Shown: positions 1 to 6,779, counted from the stretch's first letter. The stretch: 9,100 bases of DNA from Candidatus Atribacteria bacterium (GCA_026390275.1 JAPLGF010000356.1:1-9100); one strand, 5' to 3'. The notes: generated from the sequence alone by a model not told the origin. Translations and numbers: made by a program.

Positions 1-724
1 GGCCTACCAGGGGATCACCAATTCCCAACCGGCTGGCCAAGAAAAGACCGGCCAGAGCAGCCATCATACTGCAGAGAATATAGACCAGCATCTTGGTTCG
101 GATGATGTTAATCCCGCTCAATCGGGCCACTTCCTGATTCCCTCCCACCGCATAGACATGGAGACCAAAGGAGGTTTTTCGCAACAGGAGTATAAAAAGA
201 AGTAAGACGGCAACCCAGAACAGGAAGGCAAAAGGAACCGGTCCCACTTCCCCATTGGCAAAAAACTTGAAACCGGTGGTCACTCCCCCCACCGGTTTCT
301 TGGTGTAAAGGAGAACCGCGCCCTGAACAATGGAAGACATTGCCAGGGTCGCAATGAACGGGGGAATGCGTAACCGGGTGATCATGAATCCATTGACCGC
401 CCCCACCCCGACTCCCAATAAGAGAACCAAGAAAATAATAACGATCGTTAAATTCTGGTGGGTGATCATGATCCCGGACGTGAGACAGGCCGATAAGCTG
501 ATGAGGGAACCAACAGAAAGATCGATGCCCGCAGACAGGATGGCGAAGGTTTGGCCGATTCCCACCAGTCCGAAAGCGACCACCTGTCGCAACAGGTTGG
601 AAATGTTATAACTCGTTCGAAATTGGGAGGAAACCGAAGAGGCCAGGATGAAAAAAAGAATCAATACAAAATAAACTGTTATTGCTCGATTATTCCTGAT
701 AACTCTTCCAATCCCACCGGTCAT
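1..724 (-). CDS. Sugar ABC transporter permease, RbsC family (C-terminus cut by window edge)
   Basis: Inner-membrane permease of a ribose/xylose/galactose-type ABC importer. About 241 residues are visible. The family is usually 310-340 residues, so roughly the last quarter lies beyond the window. The translation begins MTGGIGRVIRNNRAITVYF and has several long hydrophobic segments. It carries the hallmark RbsC stretch GIGQTFAILSAGIDLSVGS, then RIPPFIATLAM and later the cytoplasmic loop FGLHVYAVGGNQEVARLSGI, all typical of the family. The ATG at 724 is preceded by GGTGG with a 6-nt spacer. It follows the disrupted ATPase gene after a 159-nt AT-rich gap in which I see no convincing promoter, terminator or gene. 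It is clearly paralogous to the permease at 3544-4515, so the transporter has two different permeases and probably a heterodimeric channel. Family assignment is firm; the substrate is not readable. Confidence 0.93.
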   Translation of the reverse strand, partial: MTGGIGRVIRNNRAITVYFVLILFFILASSVSSQFRTSYNISNLLRQVVAFGLVGIGQTFAILSAGIDLSVGSLISLSACLTSGIMITHQNLTIVIIFLVLLLGVGVGAVNGFMITRLRIPPFIATLAMSSIVQGAVLLYTKKPVGGVTTGFKFFANGEVGPVPFAFLFWVAVLLLFILLLRKTSFGLHVYAVGGNQEVARLSGINIIRTKMLVYILCSMMAALAGLFLASRLGIGDPLVG

Positions 725-883
725 TGTCTTCCACCCACCCTCAAATAATAACCTGCGGCATAAAATGAAAAAGTCGAAACAAAAAAATAGAATAAAGGTC
801 CATTTCAGTGCATTATTTGACCTTAAAAAATGGCTGATTTCCCATCCCTTAGTTGATGCCAGAAGCTATCATGGGTACCTGTT

Positions 884-1465
884 CTATTGATAGACTCCGG
901 TAGCATAGTACATGATGTTTTCTTCATCGACACCCTCACCGGTTGTAAATTCCTTCACTATGGTTCCGTTTCGCATCACATAGATCCGGTCGCTCATCCC
1001 CAGGATCTCCGACAACTCCGAAGAAATCATGAGGATCCCATTCCCTTTTTCAGCCAGATCCCGCATGATACGGTAGATTTCGGCTTTAGCTCCCACGTCG
1101 ATCCCCCGGGTCGGCTCGTCGAAAATCAAAAGGTAAGGATTGTTCGCCAACCATTTAGCCAGGACCACCTTTTGCTGGTTGCCACCACTCAAGAATTTCA
1201 CTTTCTGGAGGTAAGAAGGGGTTTTGATCCCCAAACCTTCCACGAATTTTCTCGTGATATTTTCCTCCTCTGCCCGATTGATGAAAAAAGCGTTTTTGAG
1301 CTTATCAGAAATGGGGAGAATACAGTTCTCCTTCACCGAAAGGCCGAGACACAGTCCTTCCGATTTCCGGTCCTCGGGGACTCGTTTCTCCATTGATAAC
1401 GATGTTCCCTCCGAAACGAGGAGTGACTCCAAAAATGACCTGGGCCAGCTCGGTCCGGCCGGCAC
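884..1465 (-). CDS. Sugar ABC transporter ATPase, C-terminal fragment of a disrupted RbsA-type gene
   Basis: This frame holds the rest of the second nucleotide-binding domain of the ATPase that starts at 2333. Genuine homology begins at about 1381 with VPEDRKSEGLCLGLSVKEN, a hallmark of the second half of RbsA/MglA/XylG proteins. It continues through the ABC signature LSGGNQQKVVLAKWLANNP, the Walker B segment LLIFDEPTRGIDVGAKAEIY and the C-terminal SSELSEILGMSDRIYVMRNG, ending in TAG at 884-886. The residues encoded between 1465 (a GTG) and about 1385 are the out-of-frame reading of the upstream half and look meaningless. An in-frame ATG at 1393 lies almost at the junction. With the other fragment, the gene spans 1450 bases, close to the usual ~500 codons minus about 16. 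Either the gene is a pseudogene or this is an assembly error. Confidence 0.85.
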   Translation of the reverse strand: MPAGPSWPRSFLESLLVSEGTSLSMEKRVPEDRKSEGLCLGLSVKENCILPISDKLKNAFFINRAEEENITRKFVEGLGIKTPSYLQKVKFLSGGNQQKVVLAKWLANNPYLLIFDEPTRGIDVGAKAEIYRIMRDLAEKGNGILMISSELSEILGMSDRIYVMRNGTIVKEFTTGEGVDEENIMYYATGVYQ

Positions 1466-2333
1466 CGATCAACCCGAACAAACCAACAATCTCCCCCCTC
1501 CGCACCTTCATGGTAATCGACTTTAAAACGGGCGGGCAAGACACATTGGTGATTTCCAGTACCGTTTCACCGCTGGTTTGAGACTTCGCCGGAAAGGTTT
1601 CCGAGAGGGTCCGGCCGACCATGAGTCGCACCAGTTTTTCCCGGTCCAGCTCCGAAACCGGATACGTTCCCATACTTCTCCCATCCTTGAGGACGGTGGC
1701 GCGATCCGCAATTTTAAAAATTTCCTCCAAGCGATGGGAAATATAAATAATGGTCACTCCTTTTTTCTGTAATTCCCGAATGATATTAAAAAGGGTCACC
1801 ACCTCAGATTCACTCAGAGAGGCCGTGGGTTCATCCATGATCACGACATCAACTTGAAAGGAGAGGGTCTTGGCGATTTCCACCATTTGTTGTTGAGCCA
1901 CACTCAATTCCCGGATGAGATAATGGGGTTGGATGTTAATCCCCAGTTGTTCCAGGAACGAAGTGGCTTCTTTCTGCATGGCACGGTAATCCAGGAACCC
2001 GCGAGGGGTGAATTCCTCCCGACCAAGAAAGATATTCTGGGCGATACTAAGGTCGGGGAGGAGGTTGAGCTCCTGGTAAATAATGCTGAGACCCATTTTT
2101 TGAGCGATCCGGGTGTTGTCGATGGATACTTTTTGCCCGTTCAAAAAAATGGACCCCTCATCCGGGTGATAGGCGCCGGCCAGAATCTTCACCAGGGTCG
2201 ATTTCCCCGCCCCGTTCTCGCCCACCAGGGCATGGATTTCTCCCTTGTTTACCGAAAAGGTGACCTCCGTGAGAGCGGTAACGCCCGGGAACCGTTTGGT
2301 GATATTTTCCATTCGCAGTATTTCAGAGCTCAT
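1305..2333 (-). CDS. Sugar ABC transporter ATPase, N-terminal part of a disrupted RbsA-type gene
   Basis: Cytoplasmic ATP-hydrolysing subunit of a ribose-type importer, which normally has two fused nucleotide-binding domains (about 500 residues). Residues 1-316 are genuine. They include Walker A GENGAGKST at 38-46, Q-loop YQELN near 86-90, signature LSVAQQQMVEIAK from 143, Walker B VVIMDEPTASLSE from 163 and switch SHRLEE from 199. The second domain starts with a degenerate Walker A, GLIGAGRTE at 287-295, whose lysine is arginine, as is normal in this family. After FGGNIVINGE (residue 316, about position 1386) the frame is lost and 26 unrelated residues follow to the stop at 1305. The correct reading resumes in another frame (see 884-1465). 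The ATG at 2333 has AGGAGG ten bases upstream. It lies 63 nt after the binding-protein stop, behind a strong stem-loop. As read, the protein would lack the functional second site. Confidence 0.88.
   Translation of the reverse strand: MSSEILRMENITKRFPGVTALTEVTFSVNKGEIHALVGENGAGKSTLVKILAGAYHPDEGSIFLNGQKVSIDNTRIAQKMGLSIIYQELNLLPDLSIAQNIFLGREEFTPRGFLDYRAMQKEATSFLEQLGINIQPHYLIRELSVAQQQMVEIAKTLSFQVDVVIMDEPTASLSESEVVTLFNIIRELQKKGVTIIYISHRLEEIFKIADRATVLKDGRSMGTYPVSELDREKLVRLMVGRTLSETFPAKSQTSGETVLEITNVSCPPVLKSITMKVRRGEIVGLFGLIGAGRTELAQVIFGVTPRFGGNIVINGETSPRGPEIGRTVSRPFGEGELYSPHF
1381..1420. repeat. 8-bp inverted repeat at the ATPase reading-frame break
   Basis: On the plus strand ctcgtttc (1381-1388) is repeated inverted as gaaacgag (1413-1420), with 24 bases between. 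One arm lies exactly where the reading frame of the ATPase is lost. Inverted repeats can promote deletions or produce chimeric joins during amplification, so the pair may be related to the lesion. It may equally be chance: an 8-bp pair at this distance is not rare. Confidence 0.5.
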
Positions 2334-2350
2334 GCTACCTGTTCCTCCTT

Positions 2351-2375
2351 CACCTGGGCCGGGAAGGCCCAGGTG
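2351..2375 (-). promoter_or_regulatory. Perfect 10-bp intercistronic stem-loop after the binding-protein gene
   Basis: The sequence cacctgggcc (2351-2360), a 5-base loop and ggcccaggtg (2366-2375) form a GC-rich perfect stem. It sits 21 nt beyond the binding-protein stop and ends directly before the AAGGAGG ribosome binding site of the ATPase gene. No U-run follows it on the minus-strand transcript, so it is not a classical intrinsic terminator. Binding-protein genes of ABC importers often have such a hairpin just downstream, which protects the upstream message from 3' decay and gives the binding protein in excess over the membrane parts. That role is inferred here. Its closeness to the ATPase ribosome binding site could also damp ATPase translation. 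Confidence 0.75.
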
Positions 2376-2396
2376 AAAAAGATGGGAAAATGAGGT

Positions 2397-3440
2397 TTAG
2401 CGTTTCGGTAACCACTTCTCCGGAAGCCGGCTGTCCATGAAGTATTCATCGGGCTGATCCATCTTGACCCACTTATCCAGAGTATCAGTGGTAATGACCA
2501 GCCGCGGGACATCGATATTCCGGGGGACCGGGATTCCACTCAACACATCGATAGCTTTCTGGACGGCAATCTGACCCTGCCAGGAGGGGAAGCTGACAGC
2601 CACGCCATCAAATTTCATTTGTTTCCACATCTTGAGATACCGGTTCATGTCTTCCCCGGTAACCGGTGGAATGGGGAGACCGGCTTCTTGAACCGCCTCG
2701 ATGGCACCGCAACCCTGGAGAGCACTGTCCGCCCAGATCCCATCAATCTGCGGGTATTTCTGAATGAAGGTTGCCATCACCTGCTTCCCCACCACTGGAG
2801 ACCAGTCACAGTATTGTTGTTCGAGCACTTTGATGTCCGGGTATTTCTTGAAAGTATCCAGGGCACCTTTCAAACGTTCTTCGGCCGGACTGGCACCCGC
2901 CACCCCGCTCAGGCAAACCACGTTCCCCTTCTTGTTCAGTTTTTCCACCAGCCAATCAGCCATGATCTTCCCCATCTGAAAATCGCTGGATCCGATATAG
3001 GTGACATACGCTTCAGTGGTGACTTTTCGGTCCACGACAACCACCGGCACCCCCTTGTCCATGGCCTTTTCCACCGCCGGGTTGAGGGCCGCATCGGTGG
3101 CCGGAGCAATGATGAGAAGATCGATCCCTTTGGCCAACAAATCTTCCACATCGGCCAGTTGCTTGGTGGGATTATCCTGTCCATCGGTGATGAAGAATTC
3201 GGCAATTTCCGGGTGAATAGAGGCTTCGTACTGCAAATGAGCCTGGAGGAAGACCCGCCAGCTGTTGGAAATGGACGCATTACTGAACCCGATTTTCCAG
3301 GGAGCGGGTTTGTAATACTTGACGGTATTCACCAGCATCTTATCCGAGTCCATGAATTCGACCCCATCTTTGGCAAAAGCCGTCAAGGCCAGACCTGCGA
3401 TCAAACCGACCAAAACCAGTAAAACGGTAAACTTTTTCAT
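2397..3440 (-). CDS. Periplasmic sugar-binding protein of the ABC transporter (RbsB-like)
   Basis: Secreted ligand-binding subunit that delivers a sugar to the permease pair. It has 347 residues, slightly longer than the ~300 of ribose-binding protein. Residues 1-23 are a signal peptide: MKKF, a hydrophobic core, then ALTAFA before K24. No cysteine follows, so cleavage by signal peptidase I rather than lipoprotein anchoring is expected. The mature part is a type I periplasmic-binding fold, with QLADVEDLLAKGIDLLIIAP (about 94-113), GVPVVVVDRKV (130-140), YIGSSDFQMGKIMADW (about 148-163) and the second-lobe IDGIWADSALQGCGAIEAV. The ATG at 3440 is chosen because the signal peptide begins there and GGGGA lies 6 nt upstream; the frame is open farther upstream but that part is not protein-like. 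The 103-nt gap before it holds only a weak 6-bp hairpin. Near the 3' end the gene contains an exact copy of the operator core found upstream of the repressor gene (2489-2500). The ligand cannot be named. Confidence 0.94.
   Translation of the reverse strand: MKKFTVLLVLVGLIAGLALTAFAKDGVEFMDSDKMLVNTVKYYKPAPWKIGFSNASISNSWRVFLQAHLQYEASIHPEIAEFFITDGQDNPTKQLADVEDLLAKGIDLLIIAPATDAALNPAVEKAMDKGVPVVVVDRKVTTEAYVTYIGSSDFQMGKIMADWLVEKLNKKGNVVCLSGVAGASPAEERLKGALDTFKKYPDIKVLEQQYCDWSPVVGKQVMATFIQKYPQIDGIWADSALQGCGAIEAVQEAGLPIPPVTGEDMNRYLKMWKQMKFDGVAVSFPSWQGQIAVQKAIDVLSGIPVPRNIDVPRLVITTDTLDKWVKMDQPDEYFMDSRLPEKWLPKR
2489..2500. promoter_or_regulatory. Operator-like 12-mer inside the binding-protein gene (possible second repressor site)
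   Basis: The plus strand reads tggtaatgacca here. This is identical to the minus-strand sequence of the putative repressor operator at 6759-6770. The half-sites TGGT and ACCA with a 4-base centre are the form bound by HutC-type GntR repressors. It falls within codons for LVITT, so it may simply be coding sequence. An exact 12-base match in 9.1 kb is unlikely by chance (about one in a thousand for random equal-base sequence), but binding is not shown. Confidence 0.35.
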
Positions 3441-3543
3441 ACCAAATCCCCTGCCTTTTCTTAAAAATTTGTACTGCTCGTTCACCTTGATAAGAAAAGA
3501 ACCGTACCGTGCAGAATCGAATGATTCTCCTCCATCACCTCCT

Positions 3544-4515
3544 TCATTCCGTCTTTCCAATGTATGAATAAAAGGCAACTGCGACTGCAATGATCAGGCC
3601 TTTGGCGATGAGCTGGGCCTGATACGGAAGCCCGGCCAGCAAAACCAGGTTAAAAACCACAGTCATGAGCAGCACCCCGATCACGGTCCCTCCCACGCTG
3701 CCGTAACCTCCCACCAGAGACGTTCCCCCCACCACCACCGCGGCGATGGAATCAAGTTCATATCCCTTCCCCGCCCAGTTATCTCCGAAACCCAGATATC
3801 CCGCCAGGATAAGACCACCGAAAGCGGAGAGAAGTCCCGATAAAACGTAGGTGCTCAAAACCACTCGATTGACATCCACCCCGGAAAAAAAAGCGGCGGT
3901 TCGGTTATCTCCCACCGCATAGATCTTTCGGCCATACGGGGACCTCCGGAGAAACAGGGCCACGATCACCGCCAAGGATAAAAAGACGATCACCGATACC
4001 GGGATGAATGTCAGTCTCCCCCGTCCTAAAACCCGGAGCCAGGAAGGAATGGTTCCAAAAGGCGCTCCCTTGGTGTAGACGAAACGAATTCCCTGCATGA
4101 TGAGGGCAGTACCCAGGGTAACAATAAAGGGAGGAGCGTTTCTCCTGGTGACGATCACGCCATTCAGCCAACCAGAGAGAAGTCCCAGTAATAAACAGAA
4201 CAGCGCGACCGGGAGAACCATACTGTTTTTCCCGGCCATGATGGCGGCAGCAAAGACACAACTGGTGGCGACGATGGAAGCCACCGACAGGTCAATCCCC
4301 CCCGCTAAGATGACGATCGTTTGCCCCAGGCTGATAATCCCCAGAACGGAAGCCTGCTGGAGGATATTGGCAATGTTGGCAGAACGGTAAAAAACTGGCG
4401 AGATCAGCCCGGCAATCACCAGGAGCACCACCAGGACTAAAAAAATCCCGTACCGGGTGACAAATTCCTGCACCTCAAACCCATGGGTTCCTTTTTCTTT
4501 GGTTCCTGTAATCAT
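3544..4515 (-). CDS. Sugar ABC transporter permease, RbsC family
   Basis: Complete inner-membrane permease of 323 residues, the normal length for the ribose/xylose/galactose group. After a short cytoplasmic N-terminus (MITGTKEKGTHGFEVQEF) come about eight to ten hydrophobic segments. The family core LGQTIVILAGGIDLSVASIV is present, then RRNAPPFIVTLGTALIMQGI, the loop YGRKIYAVGDNRTAAFFSGV that normally contacts the ATPase, and the glycine-rich SIAAVVVGGTSLVGGYGSVG near the end. The ATG at 4515 is chosen because it follows the isomerase stop by one base (TGA-T-ATG), which suggests translational coupling. No strong ribosome binding site is close: only CGGA about 7 nt upstream, and GGGGGA farther away. 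An earlier in-frame start at 4569 would overlap the isomerase by 53 bases and gives a poor N-terminus. It is paralogous to the permease at 1-724. Confidence 0.94.
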   Translation of the reverse strand: MITGTKEKGTHGFEVQEFVTRYGIFLVLVVLLVIAGLISPVFYRSANIANILQQASVLGIISLGQTIVILAGGIDLSVASIVATSCVFAAAIMAGKNSMVLPVALFCLLLGLLSGWLNGVIVTRRNAPPFIVTLGTALIMQGIRFVYTKGAPFGTIPSWLRVLGRGRLTFIPVSVIVFLSLAVIVALFLRRSPYGRKIYAVGDNRTAAFFSGVDVNRVVLSTYVLSGLLSAFGGLILAGYLGFGDNWAGKGYELDSIAAVVVGGTSLVGGYGSVGGTVIGVLLMTVVFNLVLLAGLPYQAQLIAKGLIIAVAVAFYSYIGKTE

Positions 4516-4516
4516 A

Positions 4517-5509
4517 TCAATCCGGGTAAAAAATCCCCCGCAACATCCGGTGAATCTCAATGAAATCAAGGCTCCCCTGAAGCTTTTTCAAGGCTGCAAA
4601 ATCGATCTTCTTTAAAAGCTTCCGGATGCTCTTGATATTCTGAACACAGAGGGTGGTGGCCCCCACCATGTCTTCCCGGTAGGGAAAGATATCAAAACCA
4701 TACCAGCCATCGTATTTCATTTCTTCCAGCGCCAGGAGAACTTCCAGGGTCTCCCAGCTATGGACACTCCCGGCAATCATGTCGTCATCATCGACCCGGT
4801 AGCTGTCGTTGAAATGGACACTGAATAATTTGCCATATTTCTGGAGGAGCCGTACGGATTCAGCGGGATTTTCGTTGCACATGAAGGCATGTCCAAAATC
4901 AAAAGTGATTCCCACATTGCTTTGACCCACTTCCTGGCAGGCGAGGAGGGCTTTCCCCACATCTCCAATGACCAGGTGATATCGGGGCTCCTTCACCTTG
5001 TATTCGATACAGAGACGAACCGAGGGGTCGTATTCCGCCACTTCCCGGATGGCATCCATCTCCCATTTCCAGAGTTCCAGATGGTTGGCCTGGAAGGGAT
5101 AATCATACCCATCCTGCCCCAGCCATAACCCGGCGTTTTTAGTACCCAGGGCTTTGGCCATGTTCACGGTTTGTTTGGCCAAACGGACCGCTTCCTGGCG
5201 GATGACCGGGTTGGGATTGGTGAATGAACCCTTGACGTACTGTCCGCTGAAGAGATTGGCATCAACGGCGGCGGCTTCTAAATTCGTTTGTTGGAGAAGT
5301 AATTTCACCTGCTCGATGTTGTGCTCATTCACCACATTCGGGCATTGCAGGATAACCCCCTGCACTCCTTCCACCCGGGAGAGCAGCGCAAACTGGTCTT
5401 CCAGAGTGAGACCTTCCCGATACCCCAGGGGAGAGAAGCGATCTCCACAGGCGGTAAAAGCCCAAATCCCCACCGAAAACTTCACATTTTCCCGAATTTC
5501 CAAAACCAT
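4517..5509 (-). CDS. TIM-barrel sugar isomerase, L-rhamnose/xylose isomerase-like
   Basis: Predicted cytoplasmic aldose-ketose isomerase or epimerase with a xylose-isomerase-type barrel, 330 residues from the ATG at 5509. The metal ligands are visible: E169 (CIEYK), D204 and H207 (TFDFGHA), H232 (VHFNDSY), D240 and D242 (in a run of four Asp), D273 (GFDIFPYR). The spacing D+3 to H, and H+8/+10 to two Asp, matches what I recall for the two-Mn site of Pseudomonas stutzeri L-rhamnose isomerase (E219, D254, H257, H281, D289, D291, D327). That enzyme is about 100 residues longer, so this is a related, shorter subgroup and the substrate is open. The start is uncertain. A GTG at 5533 overlaps the cupin stop (GTGA), the ATG at 5509 has AGGAGG only one base away, and a TTG at 5503 has the best 7-nt spacing. 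It sits between the cupin and the permease, with one base to the latter, so it very likely acts on the transported sugar. Confidence 0.88.
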   Translation of the reverse strand: MVLEIRENVKFSVGIWAFTACGDRFSPLGYREGLTLEDQFALLSRVEGVQGVILQCPNVVNEHNIEQVKLLLQQTNLEAAAVDANLFSGQYVKGSFTNPNPVIRQEAVRLAKQTVNMAKALGTKNAGLWLGQDGYDYPFQANHLELWKWEMDAIREVAEYDPSVRLCIEYKVKEPRYHLVIGDVGKALLACQEVGQSNVGITFDFGHAFMCNENPAESVRLLQKYGKLFSVHFNDSYRVDDDDMIAGSVHSWETLEVLLALEEMKYDGWYGFDIFPYREDMVGATTLCVQNIKSIRKLLKKIDFAALKKLQGSLDFIEIHRMLRGIFYPD

Positions 5510-5529
5510 CCCTCCTCTCTCGTCGCTCT

Positions 5530-5922
5530 TCACGTCCTGGGAATCAGGGCTTCCAGTACGACGATCTTGAGATCAATGTTTCCGACGTTCCGAAAAGTAT
5601 GCTTGCTGCCGCTCTTGGTGAGGCAGACATCTCCCGGCTCCATGATAGCCGTCTGGTCATCCACCGTCATTTCTCCCTTGCCATCTAAAACATAGTACAG
5701 CTCTTCATTTCCCCTATGATCATGGAATCCGATGGAAGTTCCCACCGGTAAAGTGGTTTCATGCATGAACCGGATGGTGCTGTCAAAATCATCGGGGAAT
5801 CCCGGCACTCCTGGAAGCTGGGGTTCGATGCCCAGGAGTTGGCGGACTTTAATGGTCCCGACTCCATCATGGCATTGATCTACCGTGGTTTGTGGAACAT
5901 CTTTACGGCCTCGTTTAATCAC
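5530..5922 (-). CDS. Small single-domain cupin protein
   Basis: Cytoplasmic cupin of about 130 residues, one conserved barrel domain. Cupin motif 1 is clear: GFHDHRGNEELYYVLDGKG, giving metal ligands H67, H69 and E73 or E74. Motif 2 is PGDVCLTKSGSKHTFRN with ligand H108; the usual proline before x-G is lysine. Such stand-alone cupins in sugar operons include sugar epimerases/isomerases and sugar-binding or lyase-type proteins. The exact reaction cannot be read. The start is taken as GTG at 5922 because GGAGG lies 8 nt upstream. A GTG at 5931 touches that ribosome binding site and is unlikely. The gene follows the repressor stop by 24 nt, and its TGA (5530-5532) overlaps a possible GTG start of the isomerase, so it is firmly part of the operon. 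Confidence 0.88.
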   Translation of the reverse strand: MIKRGRKDVPQTTVDQCHDGVGTIKVRQLLGIEPQLPGVPGFPDDFDSTIRFMHETTLPVGTSIGFHDHRGNEELYYVLDGKGEMTVDDQTAIMEPGDVCLTKSGSKHTFRNVGNIDLKIVVLEALIPRT

Positions 5923-5946
5923 GTCGTACACCTCCCATGAATGATT

Positions 5947-6729
5947 TTAATCGGTTGATTTTTTGGTAATCGGGTAGGAAAAATCCGAAAGGCCCGGAGA
6001 AAAAACTTCCACCTTGATTTTCCCTTTATCAGCACGGAAACGGGACTGGAAATAATCCATGATGATATTTTCGGTAGTGTAGGTAATGTTTTTCATGAAG
6101 ATGATGGGAGCACCTTCGGACACGTCCAATATCTGGGAATCGATTTTATCGGCTATGACAGCTTCTAAGGTGATCTCCGCTCGAAAGGCCTGGAGATGAT
6201 ACTTTTCTGAAAGAAGATGGTAGAGAGACCGGTCGGTGAGATTCTCGTGGATGAGCCCGGGGCAGAGAACAAAGGGAATGAAGTTCGAGACTTTGACGAT
6301 CGGTTCCTCTTCGATGTACCGAACCCGATTGATACAGATAATCTTTTCTCCCTCCGCCATCTTGAGGACACTGGCGATAGCGGGAAGGTCTTCTTTGACT
6401 TCGATTCCCAAGACCGTGGTTTTCATCTCAAACCCTTTTTGCAGCATGTCATCATAAAAAGTGGAAAATTGTTGGATGAAACCATAGTTAATTTTCGGTT
6501 TGGAAACAAAGGTTCCCTTCCCTCTTTCCCGGTAGAGCAGACCTTCGTGGACCAGTTCCTGGATGGCCTGCCTGACCGTCGGCCGACTGATGTGATATTT
6601 CTCCGAAAGCTCTCTTTCGGAAGGGATCGTCACTCCTGGTGAAAGAACTGAAGTCTCCACCTGCTTGCGTATCATCTCGATCAACTGATAATACAGCGGA
6701 ATGGGAGTTTTCCGATCCAGGATGGTCAT
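5947..6729 (-). CDS. GntR/HutC-family transcriptional repressor
   Basis: DNA-binding regulator of 260 residues. An N-terminal winged helix-turn-helix spans about residues 8-76: PLYYQLIEMIRKQVE, PSERELSEKYHISRPTVRQA, LVHEGLLYRERGKGTFVSKP. It is followed by a UTRA ligand-binding domain (about 90-250) with typical elements such as LKMAEGEKIICINRVRYIEE, ENLTDRSLYHLLSEKYHL and GAPIIFMKNITYTTENIIMDYFQSRFRAD. UTRA domains sense small effectors, often sugar phosphates. The ATG at 6729 is preferred, with AAGGTG 9 nt upstream; a GTG at 6741 would place the start inside that ribosome binding site. It is the first gene of the operon. A promoter with an overlapping TGGT-N4-ACCA palindrome lies directly upstream, so it most likely represses itself and the transport and isomerase genes until the inducer appears. 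Family is certain; effector unknown. Confidence 0.95.
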   Translation of the reverse strand: MTILDRKTPIPLYYQLIEMIRKQVETSVLSPGVTIPSERELSEKYHISRPTVRQAIQELVHEGLLYRERGKGTFVSKPKINYGFIQQFSTFYDDMLQKGFEMKTTVLGIEVKEDLPAIASVLKMAEGEKIICINRVRYIEEEPIVKVSNFIPFVLCPGLIHENLTDRSLYHLLSEKYHLQAFRAEITLEAVIADKIDSQILDVSEGAPIIFMKNITYTTENIIMDYFQSRFRADKGKIKVEVFSPGLSDFSYPITKKSTD

Positions 6730-6758
6730 CGCGCTTCCCACCTTGTAAAGAGTTTATG

Positions 6759-6770
6759 TGGTCATTACCA
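6759..6770. promoter_or_regulatory. Putative operator for the GntR/HutC repressor
   Basis: The plus strand reads tggtcattacca: TGGT and ACCA half-sites around a 4-base centre. HutC-subfamily regulators such as DasR, YvoA/NagR and PhnF bind sites of the form TGGTnTAGACCA, so the half-sites and spacing fit. It lies just downstream of the predicted -10 box, at about +3 to +14 of the transcript, where a bound repressor would block RNA polymerase. It is about 30 nt before the repressor start codon. Confidence 0.7.
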
Positions 6771-6779
6771 GACCTCTCA

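Noticed and set aside
725..883. Promoter, riboswitch or small gene in the AT-rich gap before the second permease
   Set aside because: No -35/-10 pair with proper spacing, no stable stem and no open frame longer than about 10 codons with a ribosome binding site could be found by eye.
2619..3422. Long plus-strand open frame of 267 codons opposite the binding-protein gene
   Set aside because: It is antisense to a clear periplasmic binding protein, has no ribosome binding site of note and no recognisable domains. The same holds for the antisense frames at 1854-2393, 887-1396 and 7294-7953.
3513..3528. Small hairpin agaatc-gaat-gattct between permease and binding-protein genes
   Set aside because: Only six AT-rich pairs and no T-run. 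It is too weak to call a terminator or regulatory element.
3441..3590. N-terminal extension of the binding protein to 3590
   Set aside because: The extension would bury the signal peptide about 50 residues inside the protein; the peptide starting at 3440 with its own ribosome binding site is a normal secretion signal.
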